Assembly: GCF_902499125.1 (NCBI RefSeq)
Contig: NZ_CABVPX010000029.1
Location: 34,104-98,103, forward strand
Length of the DNA: 64,000 bases
Direction of reading: 5' to 3'
From: Burkholderia arboris
Lineage (GTDB): Bacteria; Pseudomonadota; Gammaproteobacteria; Burkholderiales; Burkholderiaceae
Made by a program: the position numbers and the translations under genes. Position 1 is the first letter of the stretch; every line of letters begins with the position of its first letter. This document shows, piece after piece, positions 41,994-50,978 of this stretch. Under the pieces are notes generated by a model. The model worked only from the letters and a program-made list of their open reading frames with translations, had not been told where the DNA came from and did no database searches.

Positions 41994-42983
41994 ATGTCGT
42001 CCATTTCGGCGGCACGCCGCCGCTTGCTGCTTGCCGGCGCCGCGGTCGCGGCGAGCCCGGTTGCCGCGTTCGCCGCGCAGGCCGCGTCCGCCGATCTCGC
42101 CGGTACGACATTGCGCGTCGCGACCTACAAGGGCGGCTGGCGCGCGCTGCTGCAGGCGGCCGGGCTCGGCGACACGCCATACCGGATCGACTGGCGCGAG
42201 CTGAACAACGGCGTGCTGCATATCGAGGCACTGAATGCGGACGCGCTCGATATCGGTTCGGGCAGCGAAATTCCGGCCGTGTTCGCCGCGCGCCAGAAAG
42301 CCAGCGTGCGGTTCATTTCGCGGGTGCGCGAAGACCTCAACAACCAGGTTACGCTTGCCCGCAAGGACACGCCGATTCGCAGCATCGCGGACCTGAAGGG
42401 CAAGCGCGTCGGCTACGTGCGCGCGACGACGTCGCACTATTTCCTGTATCGCCAGCTTGCGGAGGCCGGGCTGAGCTTCGACGACATCCAGCCGGTCAAC
42501 CTGTCGCCGACCGACGGCTTGTCCGCGTACGACCGCGGCGACATCGACGCGTGGGCGATCTACGGTTACAACGGCCAGCTCGCGCGCAACCGCTACGGCG
42601 CTCGCGTGCTGAAGACGGGGAAGGGCTATCTGTCGGGGAATTTTCCGGTGTACGCGAATCCCCGCACGCTCGACGATGCGCGCCGCCGCGCGGCCACGGG
42701 CGATCTGTTGCTGCGGTTCCGGCATGCGTATGCGTGGGCGAACGGGCATTTCCGCGACTATGCGCTCGCGCAGAACCGCGAGACGCGCGTGCCGGCTGCC
42801 GATCTCGTCGCGATGTTCGATCAGCGCAGCGAAGACTACGCGCTGCTGCCGGTGACGCCCGACGTGGTGGCGCAGCACCAGCAGGTCGCGGACGTGTTTG
42901 CCCGCATCGGCGTGCTGGACGGCCCGGCCCGGGTCGCGCCGTTGTGGGATACGTCGTTCAATGCGGTGGTGGCGACGGGGTGA
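41994..42983 (+). CDS. second ABC substrate-binding protein (sulfonate-type, SsuA-like)
   Basis: Periplasmic binding protein of 329 residues. The signal ISAARRRLLLAGAAVAASPVAAFA has a twin-arginine-like RRR motif; AGGAG at 41983-41987 supports the ATG at 41994. The mature part has LRVATYKGGWRALLQAAGL, DIGSGSEIPAVFAARQ and SIADLKGKRVGYVRATTSHYF. No ATPase or permease follows, so it either shares the importer at 35223-37036 or works with a distant one. Confidence 0.87.
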   Translation: MSSISAARRRLLLAGAAVAASPVAAFAAQAASADLAGTTLRVATYKGGWRALLQAAGLGDTPYRIDWRELNNGVLHIEALNADALDIGSGSEIPAVFAARQKASVRFISRVREDLNNQVTLARKDTPIRSIADLKGKRVGYVRATTSHYFLYRQLAEAGLSFDDIQPVNLSPTDGLSAYDRGDIDAWAIYGYNGQLARNRYGARVLKTGKGYLSGNFPVYANPRTLDDARRRAATGDLLLRFRHAYAWANGHFRDYALAQNRETRVPAADLVAMFDQRSEDYALLPVTPDVVAQHQQVADVFARIGVLDGPARVAPLWDTSFNAVVATG

Positions 42984-43035
42984 CGCGATCGGCGCGGGAC
43001 GCCGCGTGCCGGATTCGAAGCCGGACCTGCCGGGA

Positions 43036-43356
43036 TCAGGCGAACGTCGTCGCGACCATGATGCCGAATACGACCCCGAGCGCGATCCCGCAGAGCCGGC
43101 CGTAAATCGAGGCGCGAACATTGTCGTCGAGCACGAACGGGGAGCGCTTGTGTTTCCACACCGTGCTGAACGCCACCGGGCGGGTCAGCAGCGCAATGCA
43201 TGCGATCAGCACCGGCGTGGCGACGAGCAGCGCGATGCGCTGGCCGTTCCAGTCGACGCCGTGCATGGCCAGCGAAACCAGTGCGGCAAGCGGCACCTCG
43301 ACGCACAGGCCCAGCAACGAGCCGTTGACGAAGGAATCTCCGGGTGTCTGGAACAT
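43036..43356 (-). CDS. small membrane protein, unknown function
   Basis: A 106-residue protein with three hydrophobic segments (about residues 12-32, 40-60 and 85-104) and a charged KHKRSPFVLDDN loop. The ATG at 43356 gives the start MFQTPGDSFVNG; the frame remains open further upstream, so the start is uncertain. It lies convergent with the binding-protein gene. No family recognised. Confidence 0.55.
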   Translation of the reverse strand: MFQTPGDSFVNGSLLGLCVEVPLAALVSLAMHGVDWNGQRIALLVATPVLIACIALLTRPVAFSTVWKHKRSPFVLDDNVRASIYGRLCGIALGVVFGIMVATTFA

Positions 43357-43525
43357 GATCGGGTCGTACCGTTCGAAGCAAACCGGTGCCCGGCTCGGGC
43401 CCCTGAAAATAAGCGCCGCGACCGCGTCGGACGGTCGTGGCCAGCCGTGTTCAACATTGGGTTGACGGGCGGATGGTAAGGCAAAGCGTCGGCCGGTTGT
43501 CGCTCCTTCAAGTAATTTGACAAAC

Positions 43526-43554
43526 ACCCCGGCCGGTGGCGTGACGGCCGGGGT
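43526..43554 (-). terminator. hairpin after the peptidase-like lipoprotein gene
   Basis: ACCCCGGCCG (43526-43535) pairs perfectly with CGGCCGGGGT (43545-43554) around a 9-base loop. It begins 41 bases beyond the stop of the leftward gene; on the minus strand it is followed by a weak T-rich run (GTTTGTCAAATT), consistent with a terminator. Confidence 0.6.
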
Positions 43555-43594
43555 CTGTACGCGCCGGCAAGCGGGCGTCGTGGCGTCGGCGCGT

Positions 43595-45184
43595 CTACGG
43601 GATGGCCTTCGCCATGGCCATGACGAGGTTGCTCGACTGCTGGACGATGGTGTTTCGATACGATTCGAACATCGGATCGGTCAGCTTCGCGTCATCGCCA
43701 TTCGAGAAGTGCGTCATCACGGGCGTATGAAGATGGCCTGCGAAGATCTTTCCGTCGGGTGCGAGCGTGTCGCGCAGCAAGGTGTTCCGGTAGCCGCTTT
43801 CGTTCGACAGGTAGTTTCCGCCGCCGCCGTTCTGCGCGCATGAAAGTACCGCGGGCGCGGTCGGCGCCGTGGTCGGCGGATACGTATCCGAACCGGTGAA
43901 GCTCACGACGCTCGCGGCATTGCCGCAGTCGGTGAATTCGGAATGGTCCGTATGCCAGATCACCGCGTATCCGCCAGGTTGCGACGCACCCGGCAGGGTG
44001 ATTGCCGCGCCGGAATTCGCCGCAATCATCGCATCGAACGGTAGCGTGGTCGTCGTGAACTGCTTGGGCAGATAGGCTTGCCACGGTTGCGGATCGAAGC
44101 CCAGAACGTCATCCGGCGGATAGATGTCCGCGTCCTGCATGCCGGGCAACAGCGGGGCCGCCCGCGGGTTGCCGATCGTCGTGCCGAGATTGTCGGGGTA
44201 CGCGGCCGCGTGATAACGGCCGTGCCAGTTCTCGATCCAGAATTCTCCCTCTCCGCCCTGGCTCATCGTGATCGACGCATTCACCCGTTCGGCGCCCGTG
44301 AAGAAAGGGGCGAGCGTATGTTCCTGCATGCCCTTGCGGAACGGATCGTAGTCGACCGGCAGCAGGTAGGTCTGGATCACGGCGGTCGACCCGTCGGCCA
44401 GCCGGATCTGCCGATTGTTGAGTGCGAGCGCGACAGCGCCTGACGGATTGCCCGTCCTGATGTTGGTGGACGGGTGGTTCGCGCCCGGCGTGCCCAGCGT
44501 GAACGGATCGAACCCGCTGACGATGATCCGCTTGATGCCGGCGCCCGACGGGAAGCTCATCGCATATTGTCCGCGCGACGCACGTTCGAGTACCCATTGC
44601 AGCTGCGCCCGTTGCTCGGTCGTCAGCGATGCCTGCGGCACCCATTGGCGCAGCGCCAGCGTCATCTTCAGGCGCGCCCAGTAAAGCATCCGGTCGTCGC
44701 TTTGCGGCAGTGTGCCGGCCACCTGCCGGCCCTGTACGCGGTCGACCGTTGCCTGCCACAGTGCCTGCCCGGAAATCTTGACCGTGCGGACCGCGTCGGC
44801 AAACGAGTGGATCGCGCCGTCGGTGCAGAGCTGCCTGACGAAGTTCGGCCCGAACTGGTCGAAGCCGGCAGCGGCGAGCAACTGGTCGGCGAACGGCGTG
44901 GTGCCCCCCGGCAGCACGTTGACGAGCCGCTGCTCTTCAACCGATGGCGTGACGCCTGCGTTCATGCAGCCTGCGTACTGGGCTGCCGGAGGCGGGTTGG
45001 TGGCGCCGTTCGGCGGGATCAGGGAAGGCGCAGGATCGGCGGGGCCGGTCGTCGGCGCGGACGGGGAGGCGGTCTGGCCGGCCACGGGGGGCGACGCAGC
45101 CGTGTCGGATTGGGTATCGCCGCCGCAACCGGCGAGCCCCAGCACGGTCGTCCAAAGCAGCGTTGCGAGTCGGGTGCGCTTCAC
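43595..45184 (-). CDS. pyroglutamyl-peptidase-like lipoprotein with Ser at the Cys position
   Basis: A 529-residue lipoprotein starting at a GTG preceded by GGAGGG. The signal ends LGLAGC (Cys20), followed by a Pro/Ala/Thr-rich linker and a helical domain. The C-terminal domain resembles peptidase C15: IIVSGFDPFTLG with HPSTN, an acidic FWIENWHGR region, GGNYLSNESGYRN and GHLHTPVM. In C15 enzymes the third motif is G-x-Y-L-C-N with the nucleophile Cys; here it is S460. The histidine candidate is H486. It may be a serine variant or an inactive binding protein. Overlaps the small upstream gene by four bases. Confidence 0.72.
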   Translation of the reverse strand: MKRTRLATLLWTTVLGLAGCGGDTQSDTAASPPVAGQTASPSAPTTGPADPAPSLIPPNGATNPPPAAQYAGCMNAGVTPSVEEQRLVNVLPGGTTPFADQLLAAAGFDQFGPNFVRQLCTDGAIHSFADAVRTVKISGQALWQATVDRVQGRQVAGTLPQSDDRMLYWARLKMTLALRQWVPQASLTTEQRAQLQWVLERASRGQYAMSFPSGAGIKRIIVSGFDPFTLGTPGANHPSTNIRTGNPSGAVALALNNRQIRLADGSTAVIQTYLLPVDYDPFRKGMQEHTLAPFFTGAERVNASITMSQGGEGEFWIENWHGRYHAAAYPDNLGTTIGNPRAAPLLPGMQDADIYPPDDVLGFDPQPWQAYLPKQFTTTTLPFDAMIAANSGAAITLPGASQPGGYAVIWHTDHSEFTDCGNAASVVSFTGSDTYPPTTAPTAPAVLSCAQNGGGGNYLSNESGYRNTLLRDTLAPDGKIFAGHLHTPVMTHFSNGDDAKLTDPMFESYRNTIVQQSSNLVMAMAKAIP

Positions 45185-45426
45185 TTTGCCGTCCCTCCAC
45201 TCGCGGGTGTCGCCGGCGGGGCGGGCAGATCGGAGCGCTTCGGCAGCGGTTGACTGCATTCGCCATCAAAGTACGGACCACTGATCAATTTCCATGCGGC
45301 ATTCGGCGCATTGGCCGAACACTTCACGTCGCTTCCGTCCCGCCATTGGTAGTACGCGCCCTGGTACTGAGCAAAGGCAGTCGTGCTCAAAGCGACCAGC
45401 GCAAACATTATCAATGTTCGTTTCAA
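45181..45426 (-). CDS. small secreted protein with TTG start
   Basis: An 81-residue protein starting at a TTG (45426) that directly follows a GGGAGG ribosome binding site. Signal peptide KRTLIMFALVALSTTAFAQ, then a mature part with two Cys (VKCSANAP, DGECSQP), probably a disulfide, and a Pro-rich tail. It overlaps the GTG of the peptidase-like lipoprotein by four bases (GTGA), so the two are co-translated and may work together in the periplasm. No family recognised. Confidence 0.6.
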   Translation of the reverse strand: MKRTLIMFALVALSTTAFAQYQGAYYQWRDGSDVKCSANAPNAAWKLISGPYFDGECSQPLPKRSDLPAPPATPASGGTAK

Positions 45427-45952
45427 AATGACCTCCCGCCTCGTTGATTGCCAATTGATGTTGAGTAAAGTCTGGCTTTGACCGGTCAAGAAAATGAATG
45501 ACATGCGTCAATGAGTTCGACACACGGACGAAGGGTAAGAAGAAAAAAAGCGCGTCGCTAACGAGTTTTTCTTCGCGCCACGTATAGAAAACCTTAACGA
45601 AGATCCGGGTTTTCCCGGTGCGGAAAACTAAACGTCAAATCTCTTTTCCGGTAAACGATCGACACGTATAAGTGAGCTGGCGCACGCGCTGTCAACGCGA
45701 GGCGGAGCAGGATTCGGGATGCGCGTGGCACTCGCGGCATGAGTGCGGAATGGTTCAGGCAGGCCGTGCATTCGCGAATGCATTGCTTCATGCTTGACTG
45801 TGTTTTTCAGCTGCGTTACAAATGGTTACATGCGGGGGTTCGTGTAAATGTGGCCGATACGGCGGGTCGGCTATTTGTTAAAAAATACCAAACGAGCATT
45901 ATCGAGTGCCTCGTTTTGATGAAAACGAATATTAATAATCTGGAAAAACGAG
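45427..45952. other. relatively AT-rich divergent intergenic region
   Basis: About 525 bases between the leftward small secreted protein and the rightward lipoprotein, noticeably richer in A/T than the surroundings, with A-runs and T-runs. CCGGG-TTTT-CCCGG (45605-45618) is a small palindrome. No supported gene. The composition suggests promoter sequences and possibly acquired DNA. Confidence 0.5.
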
Positions 45953-46678
45953 ATGAATGTGCGTTGCGTGTCGTGCCTGGCTTCCATTGCCGTTTCAACG
46001 TTTCTGACAGGGTGCGTTTCGGTACAGCACAAGGCCATTTCGCAAGACGGCACGGCAGCGTTGGGTGGCAAGACGATCGTCGTCAGCACCTATGAAACAC
46101 CCAGCTTCAGCGCGATGACACCGGGCAAGGCCATGTTCGGCCTGATCGGCGGGGCCGTCATGATCAGCACCGGCAACAGCTTCGTTCGGGACAACCGGAT
46201 TGCCGACCCGGCGGTCGCGATCGGCAACGGCCTTGCAAAAGCGCTCGCTGAAAAATACGGGGTTGTCGTCAAGCCGGCAGGCGACGCCAAACCGCTGGCC
46301 ACGGATGCGCTCGATGTGCTCGTCGCGCAATACCCGGGCAACGACCTGATCATGGACAGCCGAACGATCAACTGGATGTACACGTATTTCCCCAACCACT
46401 GGGGCACCTATCGGCTGGTTTATTCCGCGAAGATCCGTCTCATCGACGCGCGTTCCAAAACCGTGCTTGCGGAAGGCGTGTGCAGCCGGGTACCGGAGTA
46501 TTCGGCCGATCTGCCGGATTACGACACGCTCACGGGCAATGGCGGCGCGTGGGTGAAGGAGAAACTGCGCAGCTATGCCGACGCGTGCGTGAACGAATTC
46601 GGCGCAGCGTCCCTGGCCCTGCCGCAGTTTGCGAGCCAGACGAACACGGCGCAGCCGGTTCCGGCTGCACCGCAGTAA
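45953..46678 (+). CDS. hypothetical lipoprotein
   Basis: A 241-residue protein with a lipoprotein signal ending FLTGC (Cys21). The mature part has KTIVVSTYETPSFSAMTP, a hydrophobic glycine-rich KAMFGLIGGAVMIS segment and a mixed alpha/beta region ending KLRSYADACVNEF. No family was recognised; the pattern is that of small outer-membrane lipoproteins of unknown role. A strong hairpin follows immediately. Confidence 0.72.
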   Translation: MNVRCVSCLASIAVSTFLTGCVSVQHKAISQDGTAALGGKTIVVSTYETPSFSAMTPGKAMFGLIGGAVMISTGNSFVRDNRIADPAVAIGNGLAKALAEKYGVVVKPAGDAKPLATDALDVLVAQYPGNDLIMDSRTINWMYTYFPNHWGTYRLVYSAKIRLIDARSKTVLAEGVCSRVPEYSADLPDYDTLTGNGGAWVKEKLRSYADACVNEFGAASLALPQFASQTNTAQPVPAAPQ

Positions 46679-46680
46679 CG

Positions 46681-46714
46681 CGCAGTCGTACCGGGGCCAC
46701 CCGGTACGACTGCG
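46681..46714 (+). terminator. strong hairpin after the lipoprotein gene
   Basis: CGCAGTCGTACCGGG (46681-46695) pairs perfectly with its complement at 46700-46714 around the 4-base loop GCCA. It starts two bases after the stop. There is no T-run, as is common in high-GC genomes, but the 15-bp stem is a convincing transcription terminator. Confidence 0.7.
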
Positions 46715-46877
46715 GTGGGTGCCGCACAGGTGCGCCACCGCAGGCAGATCCACTGGGGTCTTTCTGAAATGGACGTGGTGTTGCCGATGCCGCGATCGAT
46801 TCCTGTCGCGATCGCATGAAGAGGGCGCATGCAATTGCTTCCCGGCGATCGGCATCGCCCGTAATGGCGCGAGGATG

Positions 46878-47720
46878 TCAGGCGGCGAAGATCCGGCGCT
46901 GGTAGTCGAGGATCAGGCGATCGATGTCCGGGCCGTCACGCCGCGGCTGGCTTTTCGGCTCGAGCCAGAGCCATCGCATCATCCGGTAACGCGCCTCGAC
47001 GCACATCAACCATGCGTCCCAGTCCGACCAGTGGCGCAGCAGCGGAATGTTGCGGATGTCCCGCAGCCCGTCGCGAATCTCGTACACGTGGAAATGCTGG
47101 CTGGCGCGCTGGCTCAGTTCGTCGAACGCGCGCGCGGCTTGCGCCGGGTCGGAAAGCAGGAAATCGTGGATCTCGATGATCACGTGGCTGCCGGCAAGCT
47201 GTTCCAGCAGGGTGGCGTCGAACAGGTCGAATTCCGCGCCCTCGATATCGCACAGGATGACCCGGCCGGCCGGATCTCCGCCATGCTCCGCGAGGATCGC
47301 GGGCAGGTTGCGATCGGCCTTGCCGTGGACGGCGACGCGGTCCGCCAGCCCCATCTCCGCGGCGCGGTGCTGGATCGCCTGGCGGCGTTGCTCGTCCATC
47401 TCGAAGCACAGGCTGCGGGCAAAGACGTTGTTCCTGACCAGGCCGATGCCGAAGATCCCGTCGGCGGCGCCGAGGTCGACCAGCACCTTGTCGGGGGAGC
47501 CGAGCGCCTCCAGGATCGCGCATACGGCGATCTCGTAGGTGCCGAGCAGGTAGCCGCCGACCGCGACCTCCGCCCAGTGACTGACGCCGACCGGAAACCC
47601 GCGAAGGATGCCGTACTGGACGATCGAGCCCGTTTGTTCGCGCAGCAACTGCGACAGATAGTGCAGGCGAAGATTCGCGGCCTGGATCGAGCTCTGGCTG
47701 AAGTACTGCGCGTGGTCCAT
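46878..47720 (-). CDS. FkbM-family-like SAM methyltransferase
   Basis: A 280-residue methyltransferase-fold protein. The SAM loop is VLVDLGAADGIFGIGLV (about residue 80), followed by CFEMDEQRRQAIQHRA, VILCDIEGAEFDLFD and HVIIEIHDF. The IEGAE segment is typical of FkbM-type O-methyltransferases. There are no glycan or secondary-metabolite genes next to it, so the acceptor is unknown. It stands alone on the minus strand. Confidence 0.78.
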   Translation of the reverse strand: MDHAQYFSQSSIQAANLRLHYLSQLLREQTGSIVQYGILRGFPVGVSHWAEVAVGGYLLGTYEIAVCAILEALGSPDKVLVDLGAADGIFGIGLVRNNVFARSLCFEMDEQRRQAIQHRAAEMGLADRVAVHGKADRNLPAILAEHGGDPAGRVILCDIEGAEFDLFDATLLEQLAGSHVIIEIHDFLLSDPAQAARAFDELSQRASQHFHVYEIRDGLRDIRNIPLLRHWSDWDAWLMCVEARYRMMRWLWLEPKSQPRRDGPDIDRLILDYQRRIFAA

Positions 47721-48114
47721 GTTTGTCGTTCTCGCTGGGTGGAGATGCGCGTCGGGGAATGCGGCGATGACGGGCGGGCTTCTGCGGATGCGAGTGCGTT
47801 GTCCTGCCTCGGACAAGAATATAGCGCGTTGTCGGCTCAGTGCCCGCACGACACGAATCCGGCAGATGGCGGGATGCAGGGCCCGGCCCGTGACGGGTGC
47901 GTTCGTCGATCGCGGCGGGCGACGATGACGGCCGAGGCCCGTCCGACACGGTCGGACCTCGAAGGTCCGTCGTTCGAGCGGGACGCGGCCGCCCGACGAC
48001 CGTCTGTCAGCGATCGCGAACGGCCGAGGGCTGGCCGGGCCCGGCCTCGATCGACGACGCTCCCAAGCGGTTGGATCGCTGCATCCCGACGGTCCGCTCG
48101 GTATCGACCGGATG
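47721..48114. other. intergenic with small inverted repeats
   Basis: About 390 bases between the FkbM-like gene and the fumarase end. CGGACCT-CGA-AGGTCCG (47953-47969), overlapping GTCCGA-CACGG-TCGGAC (47941-47957), are competing short hairpins that could end fumarase-operon transcripts. No gene supported. Confidence 0.45.
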
Positions 48115-49503
48115 TCATCCCCCCGCCATGCGGCGGAGATCGACCAGCCTGTCGAACGTCTCTCCATCCAGCAGGCCGAGTTCGATCGCCGCCTCGCGCG
48201 GCGCGATCCTGCGGCCACGGGCATGGCGGGTGATGGAAGCTGCCTTGTCGTAACCCAGCACCGGGTTGAGTGCGGTGACGGCGAGCAACGGGCTTTGCAG
48301 GTCGCGCGCCAGTCGTTCTCCTGCCGGCTGGATGCCTGGAATGAGCCGAGTGGCCACCATGTTCGCGCCGTCCGCGAGCAGCCGGATCGACTGAAGGACG
48401 TTGTAGATCAGCACCGGTTTTGCCACGTTCAGTTCGAAGCTGCCGGACGCGGCGGCCATCGTTACCGTCACATGATTGCCTGCCACCTGCATCGCTGTTT
48501 GCACCATGACCTCGGCGATGGTCGGATTGCGCTTGCCGGGCATGATGGAGGACGTCAACCCGTCGTCCGGCAGCAGCAATTCGCCGATGCCGGCGTTCGG
48601 GCCGGAACTCATCCAGCGCAGGTCATTCGCGATCTTGGTGAACGACGCGGCGATCACGTTGAGCGCGCCGGAGAGCTCGAGCAATGCGTCGTGCGCGGCC
48701 ATGCCTTCGACCTTGCAAGGATTCGGACGGAATGCCAGGCCGCTCAGCCGGCTCGCTTCCTCGCAGAATGCACGGTCGAAGCCGGGCGGGGCGTTCAGAC
48801 CGGTCCCTGCCGCCGTACCGCCCTGCGGCAGGACAAGCAGGCGGGGCATCGTGTCGTGCAGGCGCGCCAGCGCATTGTCGACCTGCGCGGTGAAGCCGTC
48901 GAAGCTACGGCCGAGCGTGGTGGGGACCGCGTCCATCAGGTGGGTGCGACCGATTTTCAGCACGTCGGTGAACGCGCCGGCGCGTTCGCGCAGGCTGTCG
49001 CGCAACCGGCGAAGCGCCGGGGCCAGCCGGTCTTCCAGTTCGATCGCAGCGCTCATGTGCATGACCGACGGAAAACTGTCGTTGGACGACTGCGAGGCGT
49101 TCACATGGTCGTTCGGATGCACGGGAGACCGGGTGCCCAGCGGCTGCCCCAGCCGTTCGTTGGCCCGGTTCGCGATCACCTCGTTGGCGTTCATGTTGGT
49201 TTGGGTGCCAGAGCCGGTCTGCCAGATGGAAAGCGGGAAGTGATCGTCGAATCGGCCGCAGCGCAGCTCTTCCGCGGCGGCCACGATGTCTGCACCGAGC
49301 CCTGCGTCAAGTACGCCGCAGCGCATGTTGGCGTGGGCGGCGGCCATCTTGTGCAGGCCGAAAGCATGGACGAGGCAGTCGGGGAAGCGTTCCTCCCCGA
49401 CCGCAAACACGGTCAGCGCGCGCTGCGTCTGGGCGCCCCAATAGCGGTCGGCGGGAATGTCCACCGGGCCGGACGAGTCATTCTCGATGCGGTACGTTGT
49501 CAT
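48115..49503 (-). CDS. fumC: class II fumarase
   Basis: Fumarate hydratase of 462 residues. Conserved motifs are TGSGTQTNMNANEVIANRA, HPNDHVNASQSSNDSFPS with the active-site His, KIGRTHLMDAVP, and the superfamily signature GLTSSIMPGKRNPT with the catalytic Ser loop. It interconverts fumarate and malate. It is the last gene of the leftward operon lyase-dctA-fumC, 26 bases after dctA; inclusion here implies that the upstream lyase or DctA delivers fumarate. Closely related aspartase is excluded by the overall motif match to fumarase. Confidence 0.88.
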   Translation of the reverse strand: MTTYRIENDSSGPVDIPADRYWGAQTQRALTVFAVGEERFPDCLVHAFGLHKMAAAHANMRCGVLDAGLGADIVAAAEELRCGRFDDHFPLSIWQTGSGTQTNMNANEVIANRANERLGQPLGTRSPVHPNDHVNASQSSNDSFPSVMHMSAAIELEDRLAPALRRLRDSLRERAGAFTDVLKIGRTHLMDAVPTTLGRSFDGFTAQVDNALARLHDTMPRLLVLPQGGTAAGTGLNAPPGFDRAFCEEASRLSGLAFRPNPCKVEGMAAHDALLELSGALNVIAASFTKIANDLRWMSSGPNAGIGELLLPDDGLTSSIMPGKRNPTIAEVMVQTAMQVAGNHVTVTMAAASGSFELNVAKPVLIYNVLQSIRLLADGANMVATRLIPGIQPAGERLARDLQSPLLAVTALNPVLGYDKAASITRHARGRRIAPREAAIELGLLDGETFDRLVDLRRMAGG

Positions 49504-49529
49504 GATGAATTCAGGGAGCGTTGTCGGGG

Positions 49530-50951
49530 TCAGGCAGCCGTCGTGCGTTGCAGCGGGCCGCCCGGCGAATGAGGATCCACCGCATTGGCGTCGTCGCCCG
49601 GCAGGGTGCCGTCGTCGAGCGCGGCGTCGGCTGCGGCCAGGTCGGGATGGCGCTCGGGATAAAGATGGCGCTTCGCGGTCTCGGCATCGAACGTGCCCGA
49701 CCACTTCGCCACGACCACCGTCGCCACACTGTTGCCGATGGTGTTGCAGGTCGAGACGGCCATGGACAGGAAGCGGTAGACGCCAAAGATCACGGCCAGC
49801 CCTTCCACCGGCAGTATCCCGGTCGATGTCACCGTCGCGGCAAACACCACGAACGAGCCGCCGGATACCGTGGCCGCGCCTTTCGACGTCAGCAGCATCA
49901 GCACCAGGATGCCGAACTGGTGGTCGAGCGTCAGCGGCACACCATACGCATGGGAGATGAACATCACGCCCATCGCCATGAAGATCGACGTGCCGTCGAG
50001 GTTGAAAGCGTAGCCGGTAGGCAGCACCAGACCGACGGTCTGCTTGGCGCAGCCCAGCCGCTGGAGCTTGATCAGAAGGCGCGGCAGTGCGCTTTCCGAC
50101 GAGGCCGTGCCGAGCACGATCAGGATCTCGTCCTTGATGTACCTCAGGAAGCGCCACAGGCTGAAGCCGGCCACTTTTGCGACGATGCCGAGCACGACGG
50201 CGATGAACAGCACCACCACCGCGTAGAAGCTCAGCACGAATTGCGCCAGTGCGACCAGGACGGCTGACCCATTGATGCCCACCGAATAGGCCACTGCGCC
50301 GAAGGTGCCGATCGGCGCGAGCTTCATCACGAGATTGATGAAGGAGAACAGCACGTCGGAGAGGTTGTCGAGGCCACGGTTGATGGTCGCGCGGCGCGTC
50401 TCCGGAATGGCCAGGATCCCGATGCCGACCATGACCGCCAGCACCACGACCTGCAGCAGTTCGCCCTTGGCAAATGCGCCGACGAAGTTGTCGGGCACGA
50501 TGTGCATCATGAATTCGAGGAAGCCCTGCGGCGCCACGACCTTTGTTGCCGGCGTGATGGTGCCGGTTGTGACGTGGGCCATCCCCTTCCCGATTTCCAG
50601 CAGATTGCCCGCGAGCATGCCGACCATCAGCGCGACGGTCGAAATCACCTCGAAGTAGAGAATCGAGCGCCAGCCCACGCGCCCGGCGCTCTTCGCGTCG
50701 CCCGCCGACGCGATGCCGTGCACGATGGTCAGGAATACGAGGGGCGCCACGCCGACCTTGATGAGCGACAGGAACATGTCGCCCAGCAGCTTCAGCTTCG
50801 CGGCGAAGGTCGGGAACACGAAGCCGACGCCGATGCCGAGGAGCAGTGAGACGAGCACCTGCATGCCGAGCTTGCGATACCACGGAAGCCGCGGGGCGGC
50901 CGGCGGCGCGGCTGGCGGAACTGCGAGGGTATGGATGGTCGGGTCTTGCAT
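49530..50951 (-). CDS. dctA: C4-dicarboxylate:cation symporter DctA
   Basis: A 473-residue inner-membrane symporter of the dicarboxylate/amino acid:cation family. It has multiple hydrophobic helices and the substrate-site signatures VLGTASSESALPRL, LPTGYAFNLDGTSIFMAM and LTSKGAATVSGGSFVVFAATV. GGAGG before the ATG at 50951 supports the start. Between the lyase and fumarase genes it probably imports a succinate-like or aspartate-like substrate rather than serving general dicarboxylate uptake. Confidence 0.9.
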   Translation of the reverse strand: MQDPTIHTLAVPPAAPPAAPRLPWYRKLGMQVLVSLLLGIGVGFVFPTFAAKLKLLGDMFLSLIKVGVAPLVFLTIVHGIASAGDAKSAGRVGWRSILYFEVISTVALMVGMLAGNLLEIGKGMAHVTTGTITPATKVVAPQGFLEFMMHIVPDNFVGAFAKGELLQVVVLAVMVGIGILAIPETRRATINRGLDNLSDVLFSFINLVMKLAPIGTFGAVAYSVGINGSAVLVALAQFVLSFYAVVVLFIAVVLGIVAKVAGFSLWRFLRYIKDEILIVLGTASSESALPRLLIKLQRLGCAKQTVGLVLPTGYAFNLDGTSIFMAMGVMFISHAYGVPLTLDHQFGILVLMLLTSKGAATVSGGSFVVFAATVTSTGILPVEGLAVIFGVYRFLSMAVSTCNTIGNSVATVVVAKWSGTFDAETAKRHLYPERHPDLAAADAALDDGTLPGDDANAVDPHSPGGPLQRTTAA

Positions 50952-50978
50952 GATGTCTACCTCCACCGGGGCCTGTGT

